64,000 nt of DNA from JAEUKH01 sp964447205 (GCA_964447205.1 CAYUSB010000031.1:1-64000); one strand, 5' to 3'; shown: positions 9,590 to 18,945, counted from the stretch's first letter. The notes: generated by a model from the letters alone, not told the origin. Program-made: numbers and translations.

Positions 9590-10715
9590 ATGACCCACCT
9601 CCTCATTTTGGTTCTCGTGCTCGTCGCGGTGGGCTGTTCGCCCCGCGCGGTCAGCTCTGGCGACGTAGACAGCGGCGCCCTCGACGTCCCCACCGACACC
9701 CCGCCCACCGCCGAGCAGCCGCCTGACGACACCGGGCCCGCCGACGAAGGCCCTGCGCCGATGGACGCGGGCGAACCAGCCGACACGTTCGTGCCCACCG
9801 ACATAGGCATCGANNNNNNNNNNNNNNNNNNNNNNNNNNNNNNNNNNNNNNNNNNNNNNNNNNNNNNNNNNNNNNNNNNNNNNNNNNNNNNNNNNNNNNN
9901 NNNNNNNNNNNNNCACGGGCATCGACACGGGCATCGACACGGGCATCGACACGGGCATCGACACGGGCATCGACACGGGCCCCCCGCCCTGCCCCGCCGG
10001 ACAGACCCGCTGCGGCGATGCGTGCGTCGACCCGCAGACCTCCGACGACCACTGCGGCCAGTGTTCGCTGCGCTGCGAGGCGGGCCAGCGTTGTGTCGCG
10101 GCCCGCTGCACCACGGTCCCCACGACGCGGTACAGGCTCATGGCCGCGCCCCCGGAGGTGACCCACCTCGACGCCTGCGCCGCCCCCGGGGCCCAGCGCC
10201 TCTTCGTGCTCCGCGACGACGAACGGGCCCGGGCCACGCTGCCGTTCGCGTTTCGGTACTGGGCCACAGACCTCGCGGCCAACAGCCCCGTCAACGTCAC
10301 CTCCAACGGCTGGATCAGCCTCAGCACCGACACCCTCAGCACCCGCTCGGGCTCGCTCCCCAATCCGGCCGCCCCCAACGCCGTGCTCGCCCCCTACTGG
10401 CGCGACATCCAGATTCGCGGCGACGGGGTGTGCGTGGCCACCCTCGGGACGGCCCCCGCCCGCCGCTTCGTGGTCGAGTGGCGCAACGCCCTCGACGTCA
10501 ACAACGCCAGCACCCAACTCACCTTCGAGGTGGTGCTCCACGAGGGGACCCACCTCATCGATCTCTCCTACCAGGCCATGACCAACGCCGCCTCCGCCAC
10601 GGTAGGCCTGGAAAACCCGTCGGGCTCCGAGGCGATCTCGGGCTGCCTCGGCAGCACGACCCCCTGGTGCCGCCCTCCCGCCGGGACGCGGCTGCGCTTC
10701 GCGCCCATCCCCTGA
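9590..10715 (+). CDS. Cys-containing lipoprotein with nidogen-like domain, interrupted by assembly gap
   Basis: The N-terminus MTHLLILVLVLVAVGC is a lipoprotein signal with Cys16, followed by an Asp/Pro/Thr linker. A run of exactly 100 N (9814-9913) then interrupts it. After the gap the frame differs, but the gap length is a placeholder, so this is not evidence of a frameshift. The right side resumes in a DTGI tandem repeat, one Cys module (CGDACVDPQTSDDHCGQC), then a beta domain with SNGWISL, PNAVLAPYWRD, RRFVVEWRN, VVLHEGTHLIDLSY and SATVGLEN. These are hallmarks of the nidogen/EGF-associated extracellular domain of bacterial surface proteins. True length is unknown. Confidence 0.75.
9814..9913. 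other. Scaffold gap (100 N)
   Basis: Exactly 100 N, the usual placeholder for a join of unknown length. It sits in the Thr/Asp/Gly/Ile repeat of the lipoprotein gene, so the cause was most likely repeat collapse in assembly. Confidence 0.97.
9914..9973 (+). repeat. 12-bp tandem repeat encoding DTGI
   Basis: Five perfect copies of CACGGGCATCGA run directly from the gap edge, and a sixth starts before diverging. Because 12 is a multiple of three, copy number can change without breaking the frame. The sequence left of the gap (GACATAGGCATCGA) is a degenerate copy, so the array continues into the gap. Confidence 0.9.
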
Positions 10716-10742
10716 AGCGCTGACAATTTCACGCCAACCAGA

Positions 10743-10770
10743 TTGACACCAAATTCGAGTTTCGTGTAAG
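10743..10770 (+). promoter_or_regulatory. Candidate sigma-70 promoter of the TetR-glycosyltransferase pair
   Basis: A perfect -35 hexamer TTGACA (10743-10748) and a -10-like TGTAAG (10765-10770, 4 of 6 to TATAAT) are separated by 16 bp. Transcription would begin about 4 bp before ATG 10781, and no Shine-Dalgarno sequence is visible, so the message may be nearly leaderless. Confidence 0.5.
10746..10767. promoter_or_regulatory. Operator-like dyad for the TetR regulator
   Basis: A 22-bp imperfect palindrome with half-site ACACCAAATTC; 9 of 11 base pairs are symmetric around the central TCGA. It lies exactly between the -35 and -10 elements of the candidate promoter, so a bound dimer would block polymerase. 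Size and position are typical of TetR-family self-regulation. Confidence 0.55.
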
Positions 10771-10780
10771 TCTCATTCCC

Positions 10781-11362
10781 ATGAAGTCGCCCCGTCGGTA
10801 CGAGCAGCGTCGCCGCGCCGAGTCGGCGGCGGAGACCGAGCGGCGCATTCTGGACGCCACGAGCGCCCTGTTTCTGGCCACGGGCGAGGTGCCGACCCTG
10901 GAGGCTGTGGCCAGCCGGGCCGGGGTCGCGGTGCAGACGGTGCTGCGGCGGTTCGGGTCCAAGGAGGGGCTCGTCGAGGCGGCGGCGGCCGAGGCTCGGA
11001 CGCGTGTCGCGGATGCGCGCGGGGCCGCGCCGACCGGGGACCTCGTCGGCATCGTCGCCAACCTGATGGACCACTACGCCGCGTGGGGCGAGCTCTCGCT
11101 GCGGCTCCAGCACCTCGAAGGCCGCAGCCCGACGGCCTCCCAGGTGCTCCACGACGCCAGGGCCCTGCACCGCGCGTGGGTCGAGCGGGTGTTCGCCCCG
11201 CAGCTCGCGGCCCTCGACGCCGGCGATCGACCCCGCCGACTCACCGAGCTCGTCGTGGTCACCGACGTGTACGTCTGGAAGCTCCTCCACCGCGACCAGG
11301 GTCTGGCCCGCCACGAGCACGAGGCCACCCTGGTCGACCTCCTTCAACGGGTCCTCGCCTGA
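10781..11362 (+). CDS. TetR/AcrR family transcriptional regulator
   Basis: A 193-residue DNA-binding repressor of the TetR type. The N-terminal helix-turn-helix is clear: RRILDATSALFLATG, then PTLEAVASRAGVAVQTVLRRFGSKEGLV (residues about 27-66). The C-terminal half is helical and presumably forms the ligand pocket and dimer face. It starts only 33 bp after the -35 hexamer of its candidate promoter, which carries a fitting dyad, so autorepression is likely. The glycosyltransferase follows 17 bp downstream and is probably co-transcribed, so the inducer may be a substrate or product of that enzyme. Confidence 0.93.
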   Translation: MKSPRRYEQRRRAESAAETERRILDATSALFLATGEVPTLEAVASRAGVAVQTVLRRFGSKEGLVEAAAAEARTRVADARGAAPTGDLVGIVANLMDHYAAWGELSLRLQHLEGRSPTASQVLHDARALHRAWVERVFAPQLAALDAGDRPRRLTELVVVTDVYVWKLLHRDQGLARHEHEATLVDLLQRVLA

Positions 11363-11379
11363 GCCGGAGTCCATCTCCC

Positions 11380-12630
11380 ATGGCCCATGTCCTCGTCTAC
11401 ACCTCGCCCGCGCGCGGGCACATCTTCCCGCTGGTTCCTACGCTGCTCGAGTTGCAGAGGAGGGGCCACACGGTGCACGTCCGCACGCTCGCCGCGGTGG
11501 TCCCGCAGCTCGTCGGGCTCGGGTTCGCGGCGGCCCCCATCGCGGCGGCCATCGAAGGCCGCAGCCTCGACGACTGGCGCGCGCCCCACCCCCTCGCCGC
11601 CGTCGACCGCACCTTTGGCACCTTCCTCGACCGCGCCGAGCACGAGGTCGGCGACCTGCACGAGGCCCTCGCCGCCACGCAGGCCGACCTCGCGTACGTC
11701 GACGTCAACTGCCTCGGGGCCCTCGCCGCGGCCGAGGCCTCCGGGATCCCCTTCGCGGTCTTCGCCCCCTACTTCCTCCCGCTGAAGCTCCGCGGACGAC
11801 CCCCCCTCGGCCCCGGGTTCGCCCCCGCCGCGGGGGTCTTGGGTCGGCTGCGCGACGCCCTGGTGTGGGCGGTGACCGGGCGGGCCCTGCGACCCCACGT
11901 CGTGCGCCTCAACGCCCTGCGTCGCCGCCTCGGGCTGGCCCCGATCGCGTCCCTCGACGCCCTCACCGCACGAGCCGACCGGGTCGTGGCCTACACCGCC
12001 GCGCCCTTGGAGTACGCCCACCCCGACTGGCCGTCCCACGTGCGCTTCGTCGGCCCCGGAATCTGGGAACCTCCCGGCGACGAGGCCGACGCCTCCGCGG
12101 TGCCTCCGTCCACACGCCCCCTCGTCCTGGTCACCTGCTCGACCGAATACCAGAACGACGGGGCCCTCGTGGAGACGGCCCTCGCCGCCCTCGCCGACGA
12201 AGACCTCGAAGTCATCGCGACCACGGCCGCCCTCGACCCCGCAGCCTTCCGTGCCCCGCCCAACGCCCGGGTGCTGCGCTTCGCCCCGCACGGCCCCCTC
12301 TTGCGCCGCGCCGCCGCCGTCGTCTGCCACGGGGGCATGGGGATCACCCAGAAGGCCCTCGCGGCGGGTGTCCCGGTGTGCGTCGTTCCCTGGGGGCGCG
12401 ACCAGCTCGATGTGGCCCGACACGTCGAGGTCGCCGGGGCCGGGCGACGCGTCCCGCGAGGATCGCTCACCGTCCCGCGGCTGCGGGCGGCCGTCCGCGA
12501 GACCATCGCCCTGCGCGACGGGGCCCGCCGCGTGGCCGAGGCCTTCGCCGCCGCGGGAGGTCCCCCCGCCGCCGCCGACGCCCTCGAAGAACTCCTCCCG
12601 GCCCACGATCTGCGTAGCGCCACGGCGTGA
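11380..12630 (+). CDS. Glycosyltransferase, UGT/MGT-like (GT1 family)
   Basis: A 416-residue GT-B enzyme. The N-terminal acceptor domain begins HVLVYTSPARGHIFPLVPTLLELQRRGH, a classic macrolide-glycosyltransferase start. The C-terminal donor domain holds the nucleotide-sugar signature region VCHGGMGITQKALAAGVP, then VVPWGRDQLDVARHVE. Such enzymes move a sugar from a nucleotide donor to a small hydrophobic acceptor, often inactivating a drug or decorating a natural product. ATG 11380 is used; ATG 11387 lies in another frame. Pairing with a TetR gene suggests inducible glycosylation of a xenobiotic or self-made compound; this is inference. Confidence 0.9.
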   Translation: MAHVLVYTSPARGHIFPLVPTLLELQRRGHTVHVRTLAAVVPQLVGLGFAAAPIAAAIEGRSLDDWRAPHPLAAVDRTFGTFLDRAEHEVGDLHEALAATQADLAYVDVNCLGALAAAEASGIPFAVFAPYFLPLKLRGRPPLGPGFAPAAGVLGRLRDALVWAVTGRALRPHVVRLNALRRRLGLAPIASLDALTARADRVVAYTAAPLEYAHPDWPSHVRFVGPGIWEPPGDEADASAVPPSTRPLVLVTCSTEYQNDGALVETALAALADEDLEVIATTAALDPAAFRAPPNARVLRFAPHGPLLRRAAAVVCHGGMGITQKALAAGVPVCVVPWGRDQLDVARHVEVAGAGRRVPRGSLTVPRLRAAVRETIALRDGARRVAEAFAAAGGPPAAADALEELLPAHDLRSATA

Positions 12631-12837
12631 CGATCACCCCGCCCGGCGTCCCGCGGCCCACAAGGTCGAGGTCGCTGACCCCACGCACAGAATGCGTGCA
12701 CTCCATTATCAGTTTCATTCAATCGTTGTCGAGGATTCCACATTCGAGGACATGTTTGTATCATCGTTCCGCATGGAGTTCATGAAGGCTTATGCGTGGA
12801 GGGGGGCAGATGTAGGATGCCTGCCAGGGAGCGGACC

Positions 12838-13269
12838 ATGAACAAGCGCGACGCGTATCGGCGGAGCTACGAAGCCCGCGTTCGGGCCACGGGCCCCAAG
12901 GTGCAGGACTTCACGCTGTACATCGACCACCTGCCCCCCTGGGAGCGGCTGCGGCTGAAGCCCCAGATCGACACCGTGCAGCTCCTGCTGGCCAGACTGG
13001 CGATGCGGCTCCACCTCGTAACGGTGGCGACCGAGGCCGATTGGGAGGAAGCCCGCGACCAGGCCGAGGGGGCCTGGGCCGACTTTCAGCGCGCCGTCGA
13101 CGAGGCCTACGCCCAGATGTATGCCTCGCGGCCCGCGGCCCTCGTCCGCAGCCTCTCGCACGATTCGCCGCCCACACCTGCCACCCAGCGGGTCTCCGCC
13201 GGACGGCGCGATCCGGCCCGCTCCGCGCACTCGATCCCGTCCAGACACCAGACCCTGCCCTGGACCTGA
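12838..13269 (+). CDS. Small coiled-coil-like hypothetical protein
   Basis: A 143-residue soluble protein with no signal peptide. ATG 12838 is preceded by AGGGAG at good spacing. Residues about 20-90 are strongly helical and charged (IDTVQLLLARLAMRL, then DWEEARDQAEGAWADFQRAVDEAYAQM), recalling the small coiled-coil 'sll1863-like' stress proteins common in myxobacteria; that similarity is weak. The last 40 residues are low-complexity. The 207 bp upstream are noticeably AT-rich for this genome and probably hold its promoter. It converges on the Coq4-like gene with 16 bp between the stops. Function unknown. Confidence 0.65.
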   Translation: MNKRDAYRRSYEARVRATGPKVQDFTLYIDHLPPWERLRLKPQIDTVQLLLARLAMRLHLVTVATEADWEEARDQAEGAWADFQRAVDEAYAQMYASRPAALVRSLSHDSPPTPATQRVSAGRRDPARSAHSIPSRHQTLPWT

Positions 13270-13285
13270 TCGCGGGCCTCCGGGC

Positions 13286-14200
13286 CTATTCCAGCGCCAG
13301 CTGCGCCCGCACCGTGGCCACGGGAGCTTCCATGTGGGGCCACGGATCCCAGTATCGCAGGTCGGTGTTGAGCCGCCTCCCGAGGTCCCGGGCGGCTGTG
13401 TAGGGCGCCACGGCGAAGCGCCCTCGGGCCCGCGGAGGGTTTGGCACGATGGGCGCGCCCAGGTGAAACAAGAACAGCGCGAAGACGGTGATCGAGAAGG
13501 CGTCTTCGCCCATGTAACCCGCCTCGAAGCCCCCCATCTGCACCTCGCCCTCGGGGTCGGTCCCGAAGCCCGTGAGCACATGGCCGAGGTCGTGAAAGAG
13601 CAGGGCCTCGGGCGAGCTCTTGGGCTCCCCTGGGAGCGCGAACCCGCTGCGGCGGAAGTGCCGCACGAGGGCCCCGCCCAGGGTGTCGGGCCCGAGGGCC
13701 TCCAGGGCGACATACCGCGCCGCGAGGGGTGGATTGGCAGCGCCCCGGGATTGCAGGGCGAAGCGCCAGACCCCGCCGAGCCCCTCCTCCTTCCAGATGC
13801 GCTTGACCTTGCTGGCCACAAACGACCGCCGCCCCACGTCGAGGGTGAGCCGCCGGAAGTGACCCGCCCGGTAGAGGTGGAGCTGGTGGAGGGCGGGTTC
13901 GTCGACGGAGAGGGCCCGGGCCACGCGGCGCAGTTGGGCGAGGGCCTCGGCCGAGATGTCGCCAGCGAGCATCGCGACGATCACGCACCGCTGCACCAGA
14001 GCCGCGCGGGCCGTGGGATCGGGCAGGGCCGCGGCGAGGGCGGCGAGGTCGACCGGGCCCAGGGCCTCGAGGTCGCCCGCGTAGCCGCACTGGGACGCCT
14101 CCAGGGCGAGCCAGTCCCGCCCCGCGTCGGAGGCCACCGCCGCACGCAGGGCCGCGAGCGCCACGGGGGCTTGTTTTGGGGTGAGGGCGAGGGGCTTCAT
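13286..14200 (-). CDS. Coq4-motif protein with TerB-like N-terminal half
   Basis: A 304-residue soluble protein from ATG 14200; GTG 14221 would add 7 residues. The C-terminal half contains HDLGHVLTGFGTDPEGE: His203, Asp204, His207 and Glu219 match exactly the HDxxH-x11-E zinc site of the Coq4 family, which acts in ubiquinone synthesis as a scaffold and in C1 decarboxylation/hydroxylation. It continues GGFEAGYMGEDAF. The N-terminal half (about 20-115, with MLAGDISAEALAQLRRVARAL) is helical and resembles TerB-type tellurite/metal domains. No quinone genes lie nearby. Motif evidence is good; the biological role is uncertain. Confidence 0.75.
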   Translation of the reverse strand: MKPLALTPKQAPVALAALRAAVASDAGRDWLALEASQCGYAGDLEALGPVDLAALAAALPDPTARAALVQRCVIVAMLAGDISAEALAQLRRVARALSVDEPALHQLHLYRAGHFRRLTLDVGRRSFVASKVKRIWKEEGLGGVWRFALQSRGAANPPLAARYVALEALGPDTLGGALVRHFRRSGFALPGEPKSSPEALLFHDLGHVLTGFGTDPEGEVQMGGFEAGYMGEDAFSITVFALFLFHLGAPIVPNPPRARGRFAVAPYTAARDLGRRLNTDLRYWDPWPHMEAPVATVRAQLALE

Positions 14201-14284
14201 CGCGGCCCCGGAGGGTACCACCCCCCGACCGCGGCATCACAGGCCCCCGGAGGCCCAGTCCGATGATATCGGCGCGACATCGGC

Positions 14285-17200
14285 CTGCGCGGAGAAGCGG
14301 GCGATGCTCGGGGTACGGACGGGGCTCTGGGCTATGGTGCGCCAGCGTCGCCGCCGCCTCACCACGGAGCATCGTCCCCAATGTCCATGCGTAGTCTCAG
14401 ACGTAGCGCCCTCGGCCCGGTCGGCGCGTCGCTGTTGTTCGCCCTCGGGTGCAGCAACGGCGACACGCGGGTCACCCCCTCCCCCCAACAGGCCTCGCAG
14501 TCGCTCATCTCCGACCAGCTCCACAACGGCGGCACCACGGGCTTCTTCTTCCTGCCCCCGATGGTGCCCCAGCCCGAGCTGCTCGGGGACCTCGTCGCCA
14601 CCGCCACGCCGACGGTCCGCATCGACGAGCTCGACGAGCAGGGTCGCACCGTGCGCACCCTGTCCACCTTCTCCACCGGGACGCGTCGGGGGCGCGTGTC
14701 CGTTCAGGTGATCGGCGATCAGGGGCCTGGCCCCGGGGGCACGGTGCGGGATGGCTACTACTACGTCGACTGGGACACCCGGAACCTTCGCCTCTCCGAC
14801 AGCGCTCGCTACCGCGTGCGGGTGTTCCTCCCCACCTTCGACGCTGGCAGCGGGCCCGGCGCGAGGGAGATGCGCGAGATCGGCTTCGCCGACGTCGACG
14901 TCGTGCGCAGCAGACAGGAGTTTCGTTCGGTCGACACGGTCAATTTCATCCCGCTCATCAATGGGGACGATTTGCGGATCAGGTTCCGCATCGAGCGTCC
15001 TGCGGTCGATGCCGACGGCGACGGGGTCTTTGACTGGCGCGACAACTGCCCGAGCCACGCCAACCCCGACCAGCGCGACAGCGACCGCGACGGCCAGGGC
15101 GACGTCTGCGAGTGCGCGGGGGTCACCTGCCGCGGGTCCCGCCTGGCGTGCACCGTCGTGGGCGTGTGTGATCCCCGCAACGGTCGCTGCTCCGAACCCA
15201 CCACCGCGCCCGACGGTACGGCCTGCGTGCTCGACCACGCCGCCGCGGCCTGCCTCGCGGGCGTCTGTGACCGCTCGGCCTGCCGCACGGGCTTCGCCGA
15301 CTGCAACGGGCAGCTGCGAGACGGCTGCGAGACGGCCATCACCACCACGCGCCACTGTGGGGCGTGTGGCGTCCGATGTGTTGTGGTCGCCAACGCCGTC
15401 CCCACGTGTGCCACGGGCACATGCGGCTTCACCTGCCACGCGGGATGGGCTGACGTCAACGGCGTTCCCGCCGACGGCTGCGAGCTCCGCCTCAACAGCA
15501 ACACCAACTGCGGCGCGCCCGGCAACGCCTGCGTCTCCAGCGAAGGCCACATCAGCACCTGCGTCCGCGGAGCCTGCTCCACCATCGCGTGTCCCTCCGC
15601 GCGGGCCAACTGCAACACCGCGCCCCAGGATGGCTGTGAGGTCGACATCTCCAGCGACGTCGCGCACTGTGGGGACTGCCAGAACGCCTGCGTAGTGCCC
15701 AACGCCACCGCGGCCTGCAACGCGGGCGCGTGTGCGGTCGGCACCTGCAACGCCGGCTTCGCCAACTGCGATGCCGACGCCTCCAACGGCTGCGAGACCA
15801 CCCCCGGCGACGACCTCGCCCACTGCGGGGCCTGCGGCCACGCCTGCGTCCTCGCCCACGCCGCGCCCGTGTGCACGACCGGGACCTGCGCCATCGCGTC
15901 CTGCGACGCGGGCTGGGCCGACTGCAACGGCAACCCCGCCGACGGATGCGAGGTCGACCTGACCCAGGTCTCGAGCTGCGGAGCCTGCGGCTCGGTCTGC
16001 GACCTGCCCCACGCCACCCCGGCCTGCACCGCCGGAGCCTGCGTGGTCGGGGCCTGCGCCCCGGGCTACGCCGACTGCAACGCCGACGCGGGCTGCGAGA
16101 CCAGCCTCGCCTCGGTCACCTCCTGCGGCGGCTGCGGGGTGGTCTGCGCCTTCGGAGCCCACGCGACCCCGACCTGCGGGACGGGCGGCTGCGCGATCGC
16201 CTGCGCCCCAGGCTTCGCCGACTGCGACGGGGTGGCCCGCAACGGCTGCGAGGTCGACACCACCCTCGACAGCCACCACTGCGGGGCCTGCGGGACGGCC
16301 TGCGCCAACGCCACCACCTGCCACTCGGGGGCCTGCTCCACGGCGGTGTGCGTGAGCGGTCACGTCGACTGCAACGGCCTCGCCGGCGACGGCTGCGAGA
16401 CCACCCCGGCCTCCGACCCGGGCCACTGCGGGGCCTGCGGCCAGGCGTGCAGCTTCGCCAACGCGGCCCCGGAGTGCGTCGAGGGGGCGTGTGACTTCTC
16501 GGTGTGCGACATGGGCTACGCCGACTGCGACGGCCAGCGGGCCAACGGCTGCGAGGTGGCCCTCGGCAACGACGCCCAGCACTGCGGCGGGTGCGCCATC
16601 CAGTGCACCTACGCCCACGCCACGGGCGTGTGCGGCAACAGCGTGTGCGCCCTCGGGGCCTGCCACGCGGGCTGGGCCGACTGCAACGGCAACCCCGCCG
16701 ACGGCTGCGAGGTCAACCTCGCCGCCGACCTCACCCACTGCGGGTCGTGTGCGACGGCCTGCGCGCCGGCCGCCAACGCCAGCAGCACCTGCACGGCGGG
16801 TTCGTGCGGGTTTGTCTGCGCCACCAACCACGCCAACTGCGACGGCGACGCGGCCAACGGCTGCGAGACCAACACCGGCTCCTCCCTCGATCACTGCGGC
16901 TCCTGCGGAACGGTCTGCACCCAGGGCCGCACCTGCGTCGCCGGGGCCTGTACGGCCACGGCCTGCACCGCCCCCCTCGCCAACTGCGACGGGGCCGAAG
17001 GCAACGGCTGCGAGGTCAGCACCGCCACCGACCCCTTCCACTGCGGGGCCTGCGGCCACACCTGTTCCTTCGCCAACGCGGGGGCCACCTGCGCGGGAGG
17101 CTCCTGCGTGATGGGGGCCTGCGCCGCGGGCTGGGCCAACTGCGACGGGAACCCCGCCAACGGGTGCGAGGTCAACCTCTTGACCAACGGCGCCCACTGC

Positions 17201-17790
17201 GGCGCTTGCGGGACGGTCTGCACGGCCGCCCACGGGTCGTCGACCTGCGCCCAGGGGAGTTGCCAGATCGCGGCCTGCGACCCGGGCCACAACAACTGCG
17301 ACCAGCTCGCCTTCAACGGCTGCGAGGTCTCGAGCACGAACGACGTCCACCACTGCGGCGGCTGCGGCCTCGTGTGCCCGAGCCGCCCCTCGGCGGTGGC
17401 CACCTGCGCCGCGAGCGCCTGCGGCTACGCCTGCGTGGCGGGCCGCCTCGACTGCGACGGGGTGGCCTCCAACGGCTGCGAGGTCGACGCCAGCGCCGAC
17501 AGCAACCACTGCGGCGGCTGCGGCGTCGTGTGCACCCAGGGGCGCACCTGCCAGTCGGGGGCCTGCACCACCGCGGTCTGCGTCACGGGCACGGGCGACT
17601 GCGACCGTGACCCCAACAACGGCTGCGAGGCCAGCTTCGCCAGCAGCGCGGCCCACTGCGGGGGCTGCGGGATCGCCTGCACCTACGCCAACGCCACAGG
17701 GGTCTGCACCGCGGGCTCGTGCTCGCTCGGGACCTGCGCCGCGGGCTGGGCCAACTGCAACGCCAGCTCGGCCGATGGCTGCGAGGTCAA
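14285..17790 (+). repeat. Tandem gene duplication, copy A
   Basis: Upstream leader (from about 14285), N-terminus and Cys-rich stalk of the first giant lipoprotein. It matches copy B (18849-22376). From about 16030 onward the two align at a constant offset of 4586 bp, and long stretches (roughly 16609-17310) look nearly identical at the DNA level. The N-terminal part has diverged and carries indels (net 21 bp). Confidence 0.9.
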
Positions 17791-18718
17791 CATCACCAAC
17801 AACCGCAACCACTGCGGGGCCTGCGGCCTCGTCTGCCCGTCCAGCAACGGCACGTCCACCTGCGTCGCGGGCGTGTGCGGGATGTCCGCCTGCAACGCGG
17901 GCTACACCCTGATCGGCGGGCTCTGCGTCGACATCAACGAGTGCGCCACCAACAACGGCGGGTGCCCCTCGGGGCAGACGTGCACCAACACCCAGGGCGG
18001 GTTCACCTGCGGATGCGCGGCGGGCACTACGTCCTGCGGCGGGACGTGCGTGACGGGTCCGACCAACCTCTACCGGGCCGAGGGCAACACCAACGACGCC
18101 GTCGGCGGGGCCCACGCGACCTACTCCAACGCGAGCTACACCAGCGGGCGCTTCGGGCAGACCTTCTCGTTCAACGGGTCGGGGCAGTATGTGGCCCTGC
18201 CGCCCGCGGTGGGCGACCTCGGAACGGGAGACTTCACCGTCGCGTTCTGGCTCAATAGCACCAGCACGGCGGCCGTGAGCGACGTGTTCTCGAAGCGCGC
18301 AGCGTGCTCGGGCGGCAGCGCGTATCAAGGCCTCGACCTGCGCATGGGCGGGGTCGCCGGCAACCTGTACCTCGAGATCTGGACGAGCGCCGGGTATGTC
18401 GGGTTTGGCACCTCCGGGGTGCGGGTCAATGACGGCGTGTGGCACCACGTGGCCCTCGTGCGCCAGGGCAGCTCCGTCAGCATCTACGTGGACGCCACGG
18501 CCCGGGCGACGAGCGGCATCTCGGGGGGCATCGCCGATCCGACCCAAACGCCCGTGTACCTCGGCGTCGGCCGCTGCGTCCCCGGGGCCCCCGGCTCCAA
18601 CGGCTCCAGCGACGGAACGGTCTGGCTCAACGGCCGCCTCGACGAGTTTGGCTTCTATCGCCGGGCGATGTCGGCGAGCGAGCTGACCGCCACGGCCCAG
18701 GGCCTCTGCGGACCGTAG
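14381..18718 (+). CDS. Giant Cys-rich lipoprotein with LamG-like C-terminus
   Basis: A 1445-residue surface lipoprotein with lipobox LLFALGC (Cys24). In order: a beta-rich N-terminal region of about 190 residues; a thrombospondin type 3-like calcium repeat (DADGDGVFDWRDNCPS, then DSDRDGQGDVCE); 17 Cys repeats of about 50 residues with the signature ADCNGxxxDGCE...HCGACGxxC; one EGF-like module (DINECATNNGGC); and a concanavalin/LamG-type jelly-roll at the end (NLYRAEGNTNDAVGG ... FSFNGSGQYV ... DFTVAFWL ... VWHHVALVRQGSSVSIYVD). LamG domains usually bind sugars or proteins. Its tandem paralogue is at 18946. Probably an adhesin held out on a disulfide-rich stalk; the ligand is unknown. Confidence 0.9.
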   Translation: MSMRSLRRSALGPVGASLLFALGCSNGDTRVTPSPQQASQSLISDQLHNGGTTGFFFLPPMVPQPELLGDLVATATPTVRIDELDEQGRTVRTLSTFSTGTRRGRVSVQVIGDQGPGPGGTVRDGYYYVDWDTRNLRLSDSARYRVRVFLPTFDAGSGPGAREMREIGFADVDVVRSRQEFRSVDTVNFIPLINGDDLRIRFRIERPAVDADGDGVFDWRDNCPSHANPDQRDSDRDGQGDVCECAGVTCRGSRLACTVVGVCDPRNGRCSEPTTAPDGTACVLDHAAAACLAGVCDRSACRTGFADCNGQLRDGCETAITTTRHCGACGVRCVVVANAVPTCATGTCGFTCHAGWADVNGVPADGCELRLNSNTNCGAPGNACVSSEGHISTCVRGACSTIACPSARANCNTAPQDGCEVDISSDVAHCGDCQNACVVPNATAACNAGACAVGTCNAGFANCDADASNGCETTPGDDLAHCGACGHACVLAHAAPVCTTGTCAIASCDAGWADCNGNPADGCEVDLTQVSSCGACGSVCDLPHATPACTAGACVVGACAPGYADCNADAGCETSLASVTSCGGCGVVCAFGAHATPTCGTGGCAIACAPGFADCDGVARNGCEVDTTLDSHHCGACGTACANATTCHSGACSTAVCVSGHVDCNGLAGDGCETTPASDPGHCGACGQACSFANAAPECVEGACDFSVCDMGYADCDGQRANGCEVALGNDAQHCGGCAIQCTYAHATGVCGNSVCALGACHAGWADCNGNPADGCEVNLAADLTHCGSCATACAPAANASSTCTAGSCGFVCATNHANCDGDAANGCETNTGSSLDHCGSCGTVCTQGRTCVAGACTATACTAPLANCDGAEGNGCEVSTATDPFHCGACGHTCSFANAGATCAGGSCVMGACAAGWANCDGNPANGCEVNLLTNGAHCGACGTVCTAAHGSSTCAQGSCQIAACDPGHNNCDQLAFNGCEVSSTNDVHHCGGCGLVCPSRPSAVATCAASACGYACVAGRLDCDGVASNGCEVDASADSNHCGGCGVVCTQGRTCQSGACTTAVCVTGTGDCDRDPNNGCEASFASSAAHCGGCGIACTYANATGVCTAGSCSLGTCAAGWANCNASSADGCEVNITNNRNHCGACGLVCPSSNGTSTCVAGVCGMSACNAGYTLIGGLCVDINECATNNGGCPSGQTCTNTQGGFTCGCAAGTTSCGGTCVTGPTNLYRAEGNTNDAVGGAHATYSNASYTSGRFGQTFSFNGSGQYVALPPAVGDLGTGDFTVAFWLNSTSTAAVSDVFSKRAACSGGSAYQGLDLRMGGVAGNLYLEIWTSAGYVGFGTSGVRVNDGVWHHVALVRQGSSVSIYVDATARATSGISGGIADPTQTPVYLGVGRCVPGAPGSNGSSDGTVWLNGRLDEFGFYRRAMSASELTATAQGLCGP

Positions 18719-18844
18719 GCCTCCGGGCGCCTCCCACGAGGCCTCCCCCGTCGTGTCCTTCCTGACGGCTGCAGATCCGCGGCCGTCCCCCTCCCTCTCT
18801 CCCCCCACCTGCCTCCTGACATCGACGTGTCATCGGCGTGCTAT

Positions 18845-18945
18845 CGGCCCGCGCGTTGGGGTGGGCGATGCTCGGGAAACGGACGGGCTCTGGGCATGGT
18901 GCGCCAGCGTCGCCGCCGCTTCACCCCGGAGCATCGTATCCCCCA
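18845..18945 (+). promoter_or_regulatory. Duplicated leader shared by the two giant lipoprotein genes
   Basis: The 100 bp before the second gene repeats the 100 bp before the first (14281-14380), including GGGCGATGCTCGGG, the segment TGGTGCGCCAGCGTCGCCGC and the ATGTCCATGCG start context. Upstream sequence further out differs. The shared leader suggests common control. No clear -35/-10 pair is seen. Confidence 0.55.

Noticed and set aside
9814..10140. Frameshift in the nidogen-like lipoprotein gene
   Set aside because: The frame change spans a placeholder gap of unknown true length, so it says nothing about the gene.
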